Origin: Rhizobiales bacterium YIM 77505
Lineage (GTDB): Bacteria > Pseudomonadota > Alphaproteobacteria > Rhizobiales > Beijerinckiaceae
NCBI GenBank assembly: GCA_000745135.1
Contig: JQNH01000001.1
Coordinates: forward strand, 1,922,001 to 1,986,000
Direction of reading: 5' to 3'
DNA length: 64,000 nucleotides
A program made the translations under genes and the position numbers. The notes under the pieces were generated by a model. The model was given only the letters and a program-made list of their open reading frames with translations. It made no database searches and was not told the origin of the DNA. The first letter of the stretch is position 1; each line of letters starts with the position of its first letter. Positions 32,472-40,159 of the stretch are shown one piece after another.

Positions 32472-34232
32472 ATGGGCGATGTCTTGATTGGGCGAGGCGA
32501 CGCCATCCCGCCTGCTGAAGTCGTGGATGTCGAGCTCTACCATCCCCACAGCTGGATCACGAAATACGTCTTCTCCCAAGACGCCAAGGTGATCGCTCTT
32601 CAATACTCGCTGACCGCCCTGGCGATCGGCCTGGTTGCCCTGGTGCTGTCCTGGCTCATGCGCCTGCAGCTCGGCTTCCCCGGCGTGTTCTCCTTCATCG
32701 ATCCGAGCCAATACCTGCAATACATCACCATGCACGGCATGATCATGGTGATCTACCTTCTGACCGCGCTCTTCCTCGGCGGCTTCGGGAACTATCTCAT
32801 TCCCCTCATGGTGGGGGCGCGGGACATGGTGTTCCCGTATGTCAACATGCTCAGCTATTGGGTTTATCTCCTGGCCGTGCTCGTCCTCGTGGCGAGCTTC
32901 TTCGTGCCGGGGGGTCCCACCGGCGCCGGCTGGACACTCTACCCGCCGCAGGCGATCCTCCCCGGGACGCCGGGCCATGAGTGGGGCATCATCCTGATGC
33001 TTGTCTCGCTCATCATCTTCATCATCGGCTTCACCATGGGCGGGCTCAACTATGTGGTGACGGTGCTGCAGGCCCGCACCCGTGGCATGACGCTGATGCG
33101 CATGCCGCTCACCGTCTGGGGCATCTTCACGGCGACCGTCCTGGCGCTCCTCGCCTTCCCTGCCCTGTTCGTGGCGTGCGTGATGATGCTGTTCGACCGG
33201 GTGCTCGGCACGAGCTTCTTCATTCCCGCCCTCGTCTCCATGGGCGAGCAGCTCAAATATGGCGGCGGGAGTCCAATCCTGTTTCAGCACCTGTTCTGGT
33301 TCTTCGGACACCCTGAGGTCTACATCGTCGCCCTGCCGGCCTTCGGCATCGTCTCGGATCTCATCGCGACGCACGCACGGCGCAACATCTTCGGCTACCG
33401 CATGATGGTGTGGGCGATCGTCGCCATCGGCGCCTTGAGCTTCGTCGTGTGGGCCCACCACATGTATGTGAGCGGCATGAACCCGTGGTTCGGGTTCTTC
33501 TTCGCCACCACCACGCTCGTCATCGCCGTTCCGACGGCGATCAAGGTCTATAACTGGGTTCTTACCCTGTGGCGCGGCGACATCCATCTCACCGTGCCGA
33601 TGCTGTTCGCGCTCGCCTTCATCGTCACTTTCGTGAACGGCGGCCTCACCGGGCTGTTCCTCGGCAACGTGGTCGTGGACGTGCCACTCTCCGACACCAT
33701 GTTCGTCGTCGCCCACTTCCACATGGTGATGGGCGTGGCGCCCATCCTCGTGATCTTCGGCGCGATCTATCACTGGTACCCCAAGATCACCGGCCGCATG
33801 TGGAACGAAGCGCTCGCCAAGTTCCATTTCTGGATCACGTTCCTCGGCGCCTACGCGATCTTCTTTCCCATGCACTATCTCGGCCTGCTCGGCATGCCAC
33901 GCCGCTATCACGATATCGGGCAGACGAGCTTTATTCCGGAGTCGGCGCACACCCTGAACGCTTTCATCAGCATCGTGGCGCTGATCGTGGGCGTGGCGCA
34001 GATGGTGTTCCTCTTCAACATGTTCTGGAGCCTCCGCCACGGAAGGAAGGCCGACGGCAATCCGTGGCGAGCCACGACCCTCGAATGGCAGACGCCGGAG
34101 ACGCCGCCCGGCCATGGCAATTGGGGCAAGGAGCTCCCCGTCGTCTACCGCTGGGCCTATGACTACAACGTGCCGGGCGCGGACCAGGATTTCATCCCGC
34201 AGAACCAGCCGCCGACGCCGCGGCCCGCGTGA
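32472..34232 (+). CDS. coxA: Cytochrome c oxidase subunit I
   Basis: A 586-residue integral membrane subunit with about twelve helices that holds heme a, heme a3 and CuB, reduces oxygen to water and pumps protons. Ligands are visible: the heme a His in TMHGMIMV, the CuB His and cross-linked Tyr in FFGHPEVYIV near residue 280, the two CuB His in WAHHMYVSG, and the heme pair in VAHFHMVMG. The Glu of GHPEV marks the A1 type with a D-channel. The C-terminus has no fused subunit III. It follows coxB by 30 bp after GGAGGGACGCTCC. Confidence 0.94.
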   Translation: MGDVLIGRGDAIPPAEVVDVELYHPHSWITKYVFSQDAKVIALQYSLTALAIGLVALVLSWLMRLQLGFPGVFSFIDPSQYLQYITMHGMIMVIYLLTALFLGGFGNYLIPLMVGARDMVFPYVNMLSYWVYLLAVLVLVASFFVPGGPTGAGWTLYPPQAILPGTPGHEWGIILMLVSLIIFIIGFTMGGLNYVVTVLQARTRGMTLMRMPLTVWGIFTATVLALLAFPALFVACVMMLFDRVLGTSFFIPALVSMGEQLKYGGGSPILFQHLFWFFGHPEVYIVALPAFGIVSDLIATHARRNIFGYRMMVWAIVAIGALSFVVWAHHMYVSGMNPWFGFFFATTTLVIAVPTAIKVYNWVLTLWRGDIHLTVPMLFALAFIVTFVNGGLTGLFLGNVVVDVPLSDTMFVVAHFHMVMGVAPILVIFGAIYHWYPKITGRMWNEALAKFHFWITFLGAYAIFFPMHYLGLLGMPRRYHDIGQTSFIPESAHTLNAFISIVALIVGVAQMVFLFNMFWSLRHGRKADGNPWRATTLEWQTPETPPGHGNWGKELPVVYRWAYDYNVPGADQDFIPQNQPPTPRPA

Positions 34233-34244
34233 GGATGCGCGGCC

Positions 34245-34907
34245 ATGGGCGTCAGCATCCTGTTCTTCTCGGCCGTGGCGGTCTTTGCCGTCTGGTGGCT
34301 GTCGAAGCATCGGCTTGCGTCGAAGCCTTGGCTCGAACAGGGGACGGCAAGCGAGTTTCCCGGCGCGGGCGTGTCTCAGACACCGGTCGCCAAAGTGGGC
34401 CTGACGGTGCTGCTCGCGTCGCTTGCCGCCCTGTTCGCCCTCTTCATCAGCGCCTACGTGATGCGCATGCAGTTCGCCGACTGGCGCCCCGTCGCGAAGC
34501 CCACGCTTCTTTGGGTCAACACCGGCGTGTTGATGTTGAGCAGCGCCGCGCTTCAACGGGCCCGCGTGGCGGCGGAGCACGACGACGAGCGGGAGATCCG
34601 TGCCTATCTCGTTGCGGCGGGGAGCACAGCCCTCGCCTTCCTCATCGGCCAGATCGTCGCCTGGCAGCAGCTTGTGGCTCTTGGTTATGCGCTGGCCTCG
34701 AACCCGGCCAACGCGTTCTTCTACCTCATCACCGGCCTGCACGGCCTGCATGTGGTGGGCGGCCTCGTGGCCCTCGGGTGGGTGATGTGGCGGAGGTCGA
34801 GGGCCGAGCGACCGGACGTCCGCCTCGGCCTCGCGCTCTGCGGCATGTACTGGGATTTCCTGCTGTTGATCTGGCTCGTCCTGTTCGGACTGCTGCTGCT
34901 CACGTGA
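34245..34907 (+). CDS. Subunit III-like membrane protein of the oxidase operon
   Basis: A 220-residue membrane protein of the cytochrome oxidase subunit III superfamily, shorter at the ends than usual. Helices occur near residues 3-20, 50-72, 90-102, 125-148, 155-175 and 195-218. ITGLHGLHVVGGLVALGWV is the His-containing segment typical of subunit III, and MYWDFLLLIWLVLF near the end is also shared. It is placed directly before a second subunit III gene, so the operon has two members of this family. It may be an assembly or accessory subunit. Confidence 0.8.
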   Translation: MGVSILFFSAVAVFAVWWLSKHRLASKPWLEQGTASEFPGAGVSQTPVAKVGLTVLLASLAALFALFISAYVMRMQFADWRPVAKPTLLWVNTGVLMLSSAALQRARVAAEHDDEREIRAYLVAAGSTALAFLIGQIVAWQQLVALGYALASNPANAFFYLITGLHGLHVVGGLVALGWVMWRRSRAERPDVRLGLALCGMYWDFLLLIWLVLFGLLLLT

Positions 34908-34918
34908 GGGGGGCCCAG

Positions 34919-35641
34919 ATGGCCGAAGTGGCTCTGAGGAAGACGCAAGACGCCGCCGCCCGGCCGCGTCATTGGCGCGTGGTCGCGTCCGATTGGGCCT
35001 CCGATCAGACCGCCTTCAAGAACGTGTCCTGGGGGAAGGCCATGATGTGGATCTTCCTCCTCAGCGACACCTTCGTCTTCAGCATCTTCCTGTTGTCGTA
35101 CATGACCGTCCGCATGTCGACGACGCAGACCTGGCCCAACCCGAGCCAGGTCTTCGCCTTGCACATCGGCGGCCAGGACATCCCGCTCATCCTCATCGCC
35201 ATCATGACCTTCGTGCTCATCACATCGAGCGGCACCATGGCCATGGCCGTGAACTACGGCTACCGGCGCGACCGCAAAAAGACCGCCGTCCTGATGCTCG
35301 TCACGGCGGCGCTCGGGGCCACCTTCGTCGGGATGCAGGCCTTCGAGTGGACCAAGCTCATCATGGAAGGTGTGAGGCCATGGGGGAATCCGTGGGGGGC
35401 GCCCCAGTTCGGCTCAAGCTTCTTCATGATCACGGGTTTCCACGGCACCCACGTCACCTTCGGCGTGATCTTTCTCCTCATCATCGCGCGAAAGGTCTGG
35501 CGAGGCGATTTCGACACGGGTCGAGCCGGCTTCTTCACGAGCCGCCGAGGCCGCTATGAGATCGTCGAGATCATGGGCCTCTACTGGCACTTCGTCGATC
35601 TCGTTTGGGTCTTCATCTTCGCGTTCTTCTATCTCTGGTGA
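34919..35641 (+). CDS. Cytochrome c oxidase subunit III
   Basis: A 240-residue membrane protein, subunit III of the heme-copper oxidase. The typical ITGFHGTHVTFGVIFLL near residue 177 and LYWHFVDLVWVFIFAFFYL at the end are present, with seven likely helices. Subunit III stabilises subunit I and keeps the proton pump active. The ATG at 34919 is chosen since the longer frame in front of it is antisense-like sequence over the previous gene. It is eleven bases after that gene's stop, and the next gene follows at ten bases. Confidence 0.9.
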   Translation: MAEVALRKTQDAAARPRHWRVVASDWASDQTAFKNVSWGKAMMWIFLLSDTFVFSIFLLSYMTVRMSTTQTWPNPSQVFALHIGGQDIPLILIAIMTFVLITSSGTMAMAVNYGYRRDRKKTAVLMLVTAALGATFVGMQAFEWTKLIMEGVRPWGNPWGAPQFGSSFFMITGFHGTHVTFGVIFLLIIARKVWRGDFDTGRAGFFTSRRGRYEIVEIMGLYWHFVDLVWVFIFAFFYLW

Positions 35642-35650
35642 GGTGACGAG

Positions 35651-36016
35651 ATGGCTCACGCGACCCACGCCGACGCTGCGCCCGGCGCCTCCACGGCGCA
35701 TGTCGAAGGCCAGCAGCACCCGATCAAGCTTTACCTCGTGGTCTGGGGCTGGCTGTTCGTCCTCAGCACCTTCTCCTACCTCGTCGACTACTTCCACCTC
35801 CAGGGGTTGCTCCGCTGGAGCCTCATCATCCTCTTCATGCTGCTCAAGGCAGGGCTGATCGTGGCGGTGTTCATGCACATGGCCTGGGAGCGGCTCACGC
35901 TCATCTACGCCATCCTGCTGCCGCCGCTGCTCGTTTTGGTCTTCGTCGGGATCATGGTGTTCGAGTCGAACTACACCCTTCTCAGGCGCGTGCTCTTCTT
36001 CGCAAGCGGCGCCTGA
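35651..36016 (+). CDS. Cytochrome c oxidase subunit IV family protein
   Basis: A 121-residue protein with three helices: LYLVVWGWLFVLSTFSYLVDYF (about 27-48), LRWSLIILFMLLKAGLIVAVFMHM (54-77, ends given) and LIYAILLPPLLVLVFVGIMVF (83-103). The KAGLIVAVFMHM segment is the mark of the bacterial subunit IV (COX4_pro/CyoD-like) family. It closes the oxidase operon and is followed by a strong hairpin. The His-rich N-terminus (MAHATHADAA) is cytoplasmic. Confidence 0.87.
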   Translation: MAHATHADAAPGASTAHVEGQQHPIKLYLVVWGWLFVLSTFSYLVDYFHLQGLLRWSLIILFMLLKAGLIVAVFMHMAWERLTLIYAILLPPLLVLVFVGIMVFESNYTLLRRVLFFASGA

Positions 36017-36021
36017 CATGC

Positions 36022-36048
36022 GCGACCCCGGCACCGAGCCGGGGTCGC
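36022..36048 (+). terminator. Hairpin at the end of the oxidase operon
   Basis: A perfect 11-bp stem GCGACCCCGGC with a five-base loop lies five bases after the subunit IV stop and in front of the convergent DUF2189 gene. A T-run is absent, so termination may be Rho-assisted or the hairpin may protect the 3' end. Its place between two convergent genes supports a terminator role for both. Confidence 0.65.
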
Positions 36049-36071
36049 CTCTCCGACAAGCGCGGCCTTGT

Positions 36072-36896
36072 TCAGGCGACAGGATGCGCCTCGTGGGGAT
36101 GAGGCGGCTCCACGACACGGCGGTAGAGGTGCCAGCTCGCGTGGCCGAGGATCGGCATCACGACGGCAAGGCCGACGAGCAGCGGCAGCGAACCGACCAT
36201 GACCAGGGCGGCGAGGATGAGGGCCCACAGGGTCATGGTCTTGGGGTTCCTCAGCACGGCCCGGATGGAGGTCTGAACGGCGCTCGCCGCCCCACAATCG
36301 CGGTCGAGGAGCATCGGAAAGGACACGACGCTCGTGCTGAACACGAGCGCCGCGAAGACGAATCCGATGAGATGCCCGAGGATGATCAGCGTCCAGCCCC
36401 GGGAGGTCGTCAGCACCTCGTAGAGGAAGGCGCTGTAGGACTCCGGCGGCATGGGGCCGTAGAGCCATTCATACAGCGCCTGGGCGGTGGCGAGCCAGGC
36501 GATGAAGATCACCATGAGCGCCAGGGCCAGGGCGAGGATCGACGGCAAGGACGGCGAGCGCAGGACATCGAAGAGGTGGACCCAGGAGGTATCGAGGCCA
36601 AGCTCCCGGCGCCGGCTGAGCTCATAGAGACCGACCGCCGCAAAGGGCCCGATCAGCGCGAAGCCCGAAACGAGTGGGAAGAGCAGCGGCAGGGCATTGT
36701 TCGTGAAGGTGATGGCAGCAAGGCCGGCGCCAAACAGCGGGTAGATCAGGCCGAGGAAGGCGAGATGCGTCGGCATCTCCTTGAAGTCGTCATACCCCCT
36801 GGCCAGAGCCTCCTTCAGGTCCTGCACGCCGATGTCGTGGACGACCGGCGCCTCCTCGGTCTCGTGCGCACCTGCAAGCACATGGAATTCGGCCAT
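36072..36896 (-). CDS. DUF2189 family membrane protein
   Basis: A 274-residue inner-membrane protein of the DUF2189 family. The family start VHDIGVQDLKEALARGYDDF is at about residues 23-42, followed by LAFLGLIYPLFGAGLAAITF and five further helices, including TLIILGHLIGFVFAALVFST. Members often stand next to oxidase genes in alphaproteobacteria, but the function is unknown. The ATG at 36896 has AGGAGGA seven bases upstream. The gene is convergent with the oxidase operon. Confidence 0.87.
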   Translation of the reverse strand: MAEFHVLAGAHETEEAPVVHDIGVQDLKEALARGYDDFKEMPTHLAFLGLIYPLFGAGLAAITFTNNALPLLFPLVSGFALIGPFAAVGLYELSRRRELGLDTSWVHLFDVLRSPSLPSILALALALMVIFIAWLATAQALYEWLYGPMPPESYSAFLYEVLTTSRGWTLIILGHLIGFVFAALVFSTSVVSFPMLLDRDCGAASAVQTSIRAVLRNPKTMTLWALILAALVMVGSLPLLVGLAVVMPILGHASWHLYRRVVEPPHPHEAHPVA

Positions 36897-37123
36897 GACC
36901 ATTTCCTCCTGAGCCATGCTCGAGGCGGTCAAGTCACGTAACGCCGTGCCCCCTTCGGCTGGTCACGCGCGACGTGACCGGCACTCACGATCATCATACG
37001 CGGTTCACGGTCTCTTGTCGCCCCTGGGCGCGGGCGGCCTCGGCGGCCCATGTAACTGCTGCCAAAGACGTGGGGCCCTCTCGCACGACGCCGAATGGAA
37101 CGCACTCTTCCCCGTGGCGCCGT

Positions 37124-37387
37124 TCAGAAGCACCAGGCCAGGGCGAGGACCACGTAGTCGCGCATCACGGTGGCCCCATTCTGCCACCACAGGATCGCAC
37201 CGACAGCCATGAAGCAGAGTCCCGCGGCGCCGAGGAGGAGCGAGCCGAAAGGCCGGCCCGCCTCGCGATGGTGCGTGCTGTCGCCACCGAATGTCATCGG
37301 TGGGACGATACGCCTGACCTGAAGCGGAGAAAAGAGGAACAACCGCCACCGTGCCCCTCGCGCGGCAGGGATGCGCAGCAGCGTCAT
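37124..37387 (-). CDS. Small two-helix membrane protein of unknown function
   Basis: An 87-residue frame starting at 37387 with AGGAGCGAG just upstream. The C-terminal half, RPFGSLLLGAAGLCFMAVGAILWW and ATVMRDYVVLALAWCF, forms two membrane segments. The N-terminal 30 residues are basic (RIPAARGARWRLFLF). A shorter version from ATG at 37297 (57 residues) has a weaker ribosome-binding site. No family is recognised. Confidence 0.5.
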   Translation of the reverse strand: MTLLRIPAARGARWRLFLFSPLQVRRIVPPMTFGGDSTHHREAGRPFGSLLLGAAGLCFMAVGAILWWQNGATVMRDYVVLALAWCF

Positions 37388-37437
37388 CTCGCTCCTGAAG
37401 CGGCTTCGTTCCAGGCTCCCGGGAAAGCGGCGATGGA

Positions 37438-37535
37438 GGTTCAGGCGCGAACCTTTCTGCCACCCTCCACCCTTTCCGGATGCGCGGAACGCCGTCCGGG
37501 ACGGAAGCGCAACCACTTGCTGCGAAGCAGCACCG
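37438..37535. repeat. Dispersed intergenic repeat, copy B
   Basis: This is the partner of 10378-10498. It shares GGTTCAGGCGCG at one end and GGAAGCGCAACCACTTGCTG running into GCGAAGCAGCACCG at the other, with the same GCTGC-GAA-GCAGC hairpin. The copies lie 27 kb apart. Confidence 0.65.
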
Positions 37536-37647
37536 ACTCCAGGGGCGAAGCAGCGCTGTAGTGCAAGGTTGCAACACCACCGCAAATTTCTGTTAACCAT
37601 TGCACAGCCGTGGCGCGGAGAAGAACAAGCCGTGCTAACCGGTGCTC

Positions 37648-37896
37648 ATGGGGGACAATACCGACGCTTCAGCAGGAGGGAGCGCGCACCTGGATGAGTG
37701 CGCCCACCGCTATGGGCGACGCGCCGAAGCCTGCTTCGCCTTGGCGAGGGACCATGATCGCTGGGGGCTGAGCGAGGAAGCCGCAGCCTTGCGCTCCAGG
37801 GCGCGACAGCACCGGGTGGATGCGCTGCGTTATGCAGCGCTGGCCGCCGCAGAGCGGACGCGCAGATCCAAAGCGGGGTCCGACAGCTCCGACTGA
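37648..37896 (+). CDS. Small hypothetical protein
   Basis: An 82-residue frame with good codon use. Residues 14-45 (HLDECAHRYGRRAEACFALARD and onward) and RSRARQHRVDALRYAALAAAERT near the end look helical and resemble small TPR-like or helical-hairpin proteins. No family is recognised. The ATG at 37648 lacks a strong ribosome-binding site, and a GTG two codons earlier is an alternative. Confidence 0.5.
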   Translation: MGDNTDASAGGSAHLDECAHRYGRRAEACFALARDHDRWGLSEEAAALRSRARQHRVDALRYAALAAAERTRRSKAGSDSSD

Positions 37897-38015
37897 CGTT
37901 GCCTGGGAAGCCTTTTTAACCGTCCAGCGTTAAGGATCGTGTCGGGGTTCGCGCGGCGGATTTCCGTCGCGCCGATGCATCGGCATGGTACAGTTCGGGG
38001 CTTGGAGCGCGCAGC

Positions 38016-38894
38016 GTGAGTCGGCGAGCGGTTGCGGCCACGGTGTTCTTCGCGGGCATATCGGCCGCCTCCCCGAGCCTTGCCGATATCGTCATTTCCG
38101 TGGCCCGCATTGCAGAGGGTCGGCTCTGGGTCATCGGCCAGGCCGACGAGCGGAGCGCGAAGATCGTCCTCGACGACCGCTTCGAAGGCATGACCGACAG
38201 CCGCGGCTGGTTCGAGTTCAGGGTGGTCTATCACCCGGCAGCCTGCATCGTTCACGTGCGAACGCCGCAAGCGTCCGAGCAGGCCGTCGTCGCCAATTGC
38301 GGGCAGATGGGTCCAAAGGGCGACCGCGGCGAAGCGAGCCTGCCGGATTCCGCCAGCGCTCCCGATCAGGCTCGGGGCAGGCCGCCCGTGGGAGCGGTCG
38401 AGGCCAAGGATGGGGCAAGCCTCTCCGAGCCTGCGCGGCCTGCCGTCGAGGGTCCTGCCGGACCGCCCGGCCCGCGTGGTGAGCCGGGCCCGCCGGGGCC
38501 ACCTGGCGCGAAGGGCGAGGCCGGCATGCAAGGGCCGCCTGGCCCGAGAGGTCTTGCGGGAGAGCCGGGGCCGCCTGGACCACCCGGCCCTGCTGGCCCT
38601 GCTGGCCCTCCTGGGCCACCAGGCCCGCCGGGACCTCCTGGTCCTCCTGGTCCTCCCGGACCACCGGGGCCGCCTGGTCCCCCTGGACCGGAGGGACCGC
38701 CGGGTCCTCCGGGGCGGGCGGGTCTCAGAAGCGGCGCGCCTTCCGCGATATCGCGCGCGCGCCCGCGCGCCACGGCGCAATCTCGTCCCAGCACCACGGC
38801 CTCGATCAGCAAGCCCGCGACGAAACGGCCCGTGCCGCGCCGCCAGCCCGTCGGACAACCGCTTCAGATCCTCCCGCCGGCCGCGCGCCCGTGA
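38016..38894 (+). CDS. Exported collagen-like protein
   Basis: A 292-residue protein from a GTG start. A signal peptide is likely ([18 protein letters not shown], cleaved near residue 23). Residues 24-95 form a small domain with two cysteines (AACIVHV and VVANCGQ). A short GPKGDRGEA precedes a linker. From about residue 146 to 235 there are 30 uninterrupted Gly-X-Y triplets, most of them GPP, GPA, GPR or GEP, with nine GPP in a row. The tail (236-292) is basic and Ser/Pro-rich. Such repeats form collagen triple helices, and Pro-rich stretches without hydroxylation rely on GPP and charged triplets for stability. The role is probably at the cell surface. Confidence 0.8.
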   Translation: MSRRAVAATVFFAGISAASPSLADIVISVARIAEGRLWVIGQADERSAKIVLDDRFEGMTDSRGWFEFRVVYHPAACIVHVRTPQASEQAVVANCGQMGPKGDRGEASLPDSASAPDQARGRPPVGAVEAKDGASLSEPARPAVEGPAGPPGPRGEPGPPGPPGAKGEAGMQGPPGPRGLAGEPGPPGPPGPAGPAGPPGPPGPPGPPGPPGPPGPPGPPGPPGPEGPPGPPGRAGLRSGAPSAISRARPRATAQSRPSTTASISKPATKRPVPRRQPVGQPLQILPPAARP

Positions 38895-38954
38895 CCCTCT
38901 GAGGAACGGATCAGGTGGATCTCGACGCCGCAGGAGCCCTGCGGTGGAGAGCTC

Positions 38955-39494
38955 TCAGCGGACGCTCTCGCGCATCATATGGGCCTTGACGACGCTGCGG
39001 GCATATTGCTCCCAGGTCGCACGGGTCCAGAGGAGATTGGCGAGAATATCCTCGCTCAGCTTGGCAAGCTCCGCGAAGGCCTCCTCGGCCGCCATGAATT
39101 GAGCGGTGAGGCTGCTGGACACGTCGCCGGCCTTCGTCTTCTCGACGATGGCTTTGAGGGCACGCCCGCTCTCCTGCGCCCTCGGCACGAGCTCGTTCAG
39201 CTTCTCATAGAGCCGATCCTGCTCCTGCTCCGCCGCCTCGAGGTGGAGCCGCTGCTGCTCGGACAGGCGCACCAGGCTTTGCCAGTCCCGGGCTTGCTGC
39301 TCGACCTCCTGGATGAGAGCGCGCAGCCCGCCCTGGATGCGCTCGGGAAGGCGCGGCGTCTCTGCGTTCCATTCGTCCGTCGTCGCGGATGTCCTGGAAG
39401 GTCGCACATTCACGACCGGCGCCTTCTTGGCGGGCGCCACTTGCGTTCTAAGGACGTCGCTGATGGCTTCCTCTAAGTGTTGGCTGGACATCAT
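38955..39494 (-). CDS. Coiled-coil protein of unknown function
   Basis: A 179-residue protein. The N-terminal 40 residues are likely disordered, and residues 55-150 are strongly helical with heptad character (LSEQQRLHLEAAEQEQDRLY and following). No signal peptide or membrane segment is seen. GAGGAG precedes the ATG at 39494, and a second ATG follows directly. Codon use is good. No family is recognised; it is the last host gene before the integrated element. Confidence 0.65.
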   Translation of the reverse strand: MMSSQHLEEAISDVLRTQVAPAKKAPVVNVRPSRTSATTDEWNAETPRLPERIQGGLRALIQEVEQQARDWQSLVRLSEQQRLHLEAAEQEQDRLYEKLNELVPRAQESGRALKAIVEKTKAGDVSSSLTAQFMAAEEAFAELAKLSEDILANLLWTRATWEQYARSVVKAHMMRESVR

Positions 39495-39774
39495 AGGACT
39501 CCTCACAGCTCATGGTTCGCACCTCCCGGGCGGAATCTGCACGGATCCGACCGCCGCGCCATTACATTGCTAATCATTGGTTAAGATCGTCGGCCCTGGG
39601 CCTGCTTTAGCCCATCGGAGGATGGATCAGGTGCCGTAAAGCTCTCGGAATGTGCCTTGGAGAGCTGGAAGGCGCTCTCCGGCGCGCCGCTCGATATCAA
39701 GACATTACTTCCGGGTCGCAGCGGAGGACGAAAGCGAACCGCAGCAAGGTCGGTTCTGTCCACCTCTGAGCGGC

Positions 39775-39822
39775 TGGAGCGGGCGATGGGAATCGAACCC
39801 ACGACATTCAGCTTGGGAAGCT
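39775..39822. repeat. attL: left copy of the 48-bp attachment core
   Basis: These 48 bases are identical to 50540-50587 and correspond to the 3' half of tRNA-Gly(CCC) including CCA. The bases on either side differ between the copies. It is the displaced 3' end of the original tRNA gene, left at the far side of the element after site-specific integration. Confidence 0.95.
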
Positions 39823-40159
39823 AGGCGTTTTCCAAGCTGAGCAACGGTTTCATTTCAAAACCGGCCATTACGAGCCTCAGCAATATCAAGGGCTTAGAAC
39901 GGGAGCGCAAAACCTCACCGGCCCTCCCGACCCCGAAAACCGAAGCCCCGCCGCGACGGCCATCGCGAACGGGGCAAAGGATGAAAGCAGCTCAGCTCTC
40001 GACGCCAACGAATACAGCACCCACCGGGTTGCGTCCACATGGATTCAGCTCGGAGACGCGGCGGCGGAGCCGTTGGAGCGGTTCGACGCCTATCAGCAGC
40101 AGGCGAGCCATGACGTGAGCCTCGCGGACCTCTTCGAAATCGAGGGGGGCGCGCGATGA
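39823..40159 (+). CDS. 5'-truncated reading frame completed only in the excised circle
   Basis: An open frame without a usable start runs from the attachment core to TGA at 40157-40159, which overlaps the ATG of the replication gene as ATGA. Upstream it is blocked by TGA at 39767-39769. The last 65 codons or so have coding character (DANEYSTHRVASTWIQLGD and EPLERFDAYQQQASHDVSL). If the element is excised, the 48-bp core joins this end to 50469-50585, which supplies a GTG start with AAGGAGA and the same phase. The joined product would have 151 residues: 39 from the right end plus 112 from here. Function unknown. Confidence 0.5.

Noticed and set aside
32277-34751. 824-residue minus-strand frame opposite the oxidase subunit genes
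   Set aside because: Antisense to subunit I with heme ligands; His/Glu/Arg-rich composition without any domain.
39652-39840. A plus-strand frame through the left att site ending in GRWESNPRHSAWEARR
   Set aside because: The distinctive part is just the antisense translation of the tRNA-Gly sequence, a well-known false protein near tRNA-integrated elements.
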